A DNA stretch of 6,565 bases, taken from Fidelibacterota bacterium (lineage in GTDB: Bacteria > Fidelibacterota > UBA2242). The translations under genes were made by a program, and so were the position numbers. The DNA is taken from the NCBI GenBank assembly GCA_030655795.1, contig JAUSPJ010000313.1, positions 1-6,565 of the forward strand, read 5' to 3'. Each line of letters begins with the position of its first letter. Positions within the stretch are counted from its first letter, which is position 1. Under the pieces are notes generated by a model, which was not told the DNA's origin, ran no database searches, and saw nothing but the letters and a program-made list of their open reading frames with translations. Below are positions 6,160-6,565 of this stretch, in pieces.

Positions 6160-6179
6160 CCGTTGTTTAAAGGGATGGG
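6149..6179 (-). terminator. Terminator-like hairpin on the start codon of the TM1266-like gene
   Basis: Read on the minus strand, CCCATCC (6179-6173), an 11-nt loop and GGATGGG (6161-6155) form a perfect 7-bp stem, directly followed by six T residues (6154-6149). This has the form of an intrinsic terminator or attenuator. The ATG at 6159-6157 lies in the 3' arm, so folding would also hide the start codon. It could be a leader attenuator of the hyd operon, a translational switch, or a coincidence of the N-terminal codons. Confidence 0.45.
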
Positions 6180-6366
6180 ATACATACGCAGAATTTATCC
6201 TCGTTTTTCCGCACCCCTCGATGTTAGATTACTCCTTCATCTCAGGCAAAAACCGGAGGAATTTAAGGGTATTACTGGATACAAAAAAGGGCTTTTATAA
6301 CATAATTTCAGAGTAAACATTTAACGGAAATATTCAATTATCTATCAACTCAATAAAGTTTGCTGT

Positions 6367-6394
6367 ATTTAACAGAGATCGTTTAACTTGACAA
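6367..6394 (-). promoter_or_regulatory. Candidate promoter of the hydrogenase-maturation operon
   Basis: On the minus strand TTGTCA (6394-6389) and TTAAAT (6372-6367) are 16 bp apart, matching five and four of six consensus bases. Transcription would start near 6360, giving a leader of about 200 nt before the TM1266-like gene. The -35 is the complement of the divergent promoter's TTGACA. It is the best minus-strand candidate I found in the region, but weak. Confidence 0.3.
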
Positions 6395-6416
6395 TAGGAT
6401 AATGAATGACTAAAAT
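6388..6416 (+). promoter_or_regulatory. Near-consensus sigma70 promoter pointing out of the window
   Basis: TTGACA (6388-6393), a 17-bp spacer and TAAAAT (6411-6416) match the housekeeping sigma70 consensus at 11 of 12 positions with ideal spacing. Transcription would start near 6423 and run rightwards, towards a gene beyond the window or a short RNA ending at the palindrome 6451-6480. It is the best promoter in the window. Confidence 0.7.
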
Positions 6417-6450
6417 AGACACAAACGAATAGAAATCCACAAAATGGGTT

Positions 6451-6480
6451 AAAAAGTTTGTCTATAGAGAAACTTTTTTT
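6451..6480. repeat. 28-bp near-perfect palindrome with T tract (operator or terminator candidate)
   Basis: The half AAAAAGTTTGTCTA (6451-6464) is matched by the reverse complement of 6465-6478 at 13 of 14 positions; the only mismatch pairs G6460 with G6469. On the + strand the right arm runs into seven T residues (6474-6480). It begins about 28 bp downstream of the predicted start of the 6388 promoter. It could be an operator for a dimeric repressor or a weak, AU-rich terminator or attenuator. Confidence 0.6.
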
Positions 6481-6565
6481 GAGCATAAATGAGCAGGATA
6501 ACCCTGTTATATGTTAATAAATTAATAACGCGCAGATTTTTCATAAAATTGATACTGTTGAGAAA

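Larger units (their letters stand above)
6186..6565. other. Intergenic region upstream of the hyd operon, no convincing gene
   Basis: About 380 bp of AT-rich DNA to the window edge. It contains promoter-like elements on both strands around 6367-6416 and a 28-bp near-palindrome at 6451-6478, listed separately. Short reading frames at 6221-6316 (+) and from 6489 (+) to the edge have no ribosome binding site and no recognisable product. I see no tRNA, riboswitch of a known class, or CRISPR repeat. Confidence 0.6.

Noticed and set aside
5991..6185. Minus-strand frame of 64 codons starting at 6185
   Set aside because: It overlaps the TM1266-like gene in another frame and has a composition (many R, P, S) typical of a shadow frame.
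6221..6316. 31-codon + strand reading frame upstream of the hyd operon
   Set aside because: No ribosome binding site, no recognisable protein features, AT-rich intergenic context; expected by chance.
6489..6565. + strand frame from ATG 6489 running open to the window edge (begins MSRITLLYVNKLITRR)
   Set aside because: It is downstream of the good 6388 promoter, but only about 25 codons are visible, there is no Shine-Dalgarno sequence, and the composition is that of AT-rich non-coding DNA. It may deserve a look with more sequence to the right.
6388..6565. Replication origin or DnaA-box cluster in the AT-rich right end
   Set aside because: No convincing TTATCCACA-type boxes; the only similar string (AAATCCACA near 6433) is isolated.

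Overview
The window looks like chromosomal DNA from an anaerobic, probably diderm (Gram-negative-type) bacterium. The evidence is a complete set of [FeFe]-hydrogenase maturases (HydE, HydF, HydG) plus a membrane-anchored protein that carries an N-terminal DUF1508/YegP-like domain and a C-terminal LysM domain. Intergenic spaces are AT-rich and two of them hold 7-bp-periodic repeats. I cannot name the taxon from the sequence. An anaerobic or fermentative lineage such as the FCB-type phyla, Fibrobacterota or spirochaetes would fit, but this is a guess.

Layout. Positions 1-197 are an AT-rich leader. Positions 198-1398 (+ strand) hold two genes in tandem: a 335-aa DUF1508-TM-LysM protein and a free 60-aa DUF1508 protein that looks like a copy of the first protein's N-terminal domain. 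They end at a strong hairpin terminator (1421-1456) that overlaps the stop codon of the convergent operon. Positions 6159 down to 1447 (- strand) form one compact operon of six genes, in transcription order: TM1266-family putative hydrogenase regulator, hydE, hydG, an unrecognised 100-aa gene, an 89-aa stand-alone N-terminal piece of the aspartase/fumarase superfamily, and hydF. Junctions are tight: ATGA overlap between the TM1266-like gene and hydE, a 1-bp TAATG overlap between the aspartase piece and hydF, and a 16-bp gap before the aspartase piece. The two larger gaps, on either side of hydG, are filled with heptamer repeats. Positions 6186-6565 hold no convincing gene, but do hold a near-consensus + strand promoter pointing out of the window, a possible minus-strand promoter for the operon that shares its -35 region, and a 28-bp near-palindrome.

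How the genes work together. HydG makes the Fe(CO)2(CN)-cysteine synthon from tyrosine, HydE processes it towards the di-iron core, and HydF is the GTPase scaffold that delivers the [2Fe] subcluster to the hydrogenase. No hydrogenase structural gene is in the window, so the client enzyme is encoded elsewhere. From general knowledge, full-length aspartate ammonia-lyase genes are recurrent neighbours of hyd maturation genes. Here only about the first 60 residues of that family remain, without any active-site motif, yet the piece sits cleanly in the operon and appears translationally coupled to hydF.

The items most worth a second look are this aspartase remnant, the unknown 100-aa neighbour, an altered cysteine motif at the HydG C-terminus, the heptamer arrays flanking hydG, and a terminator-like hairpin lying on the first codon of the operon.
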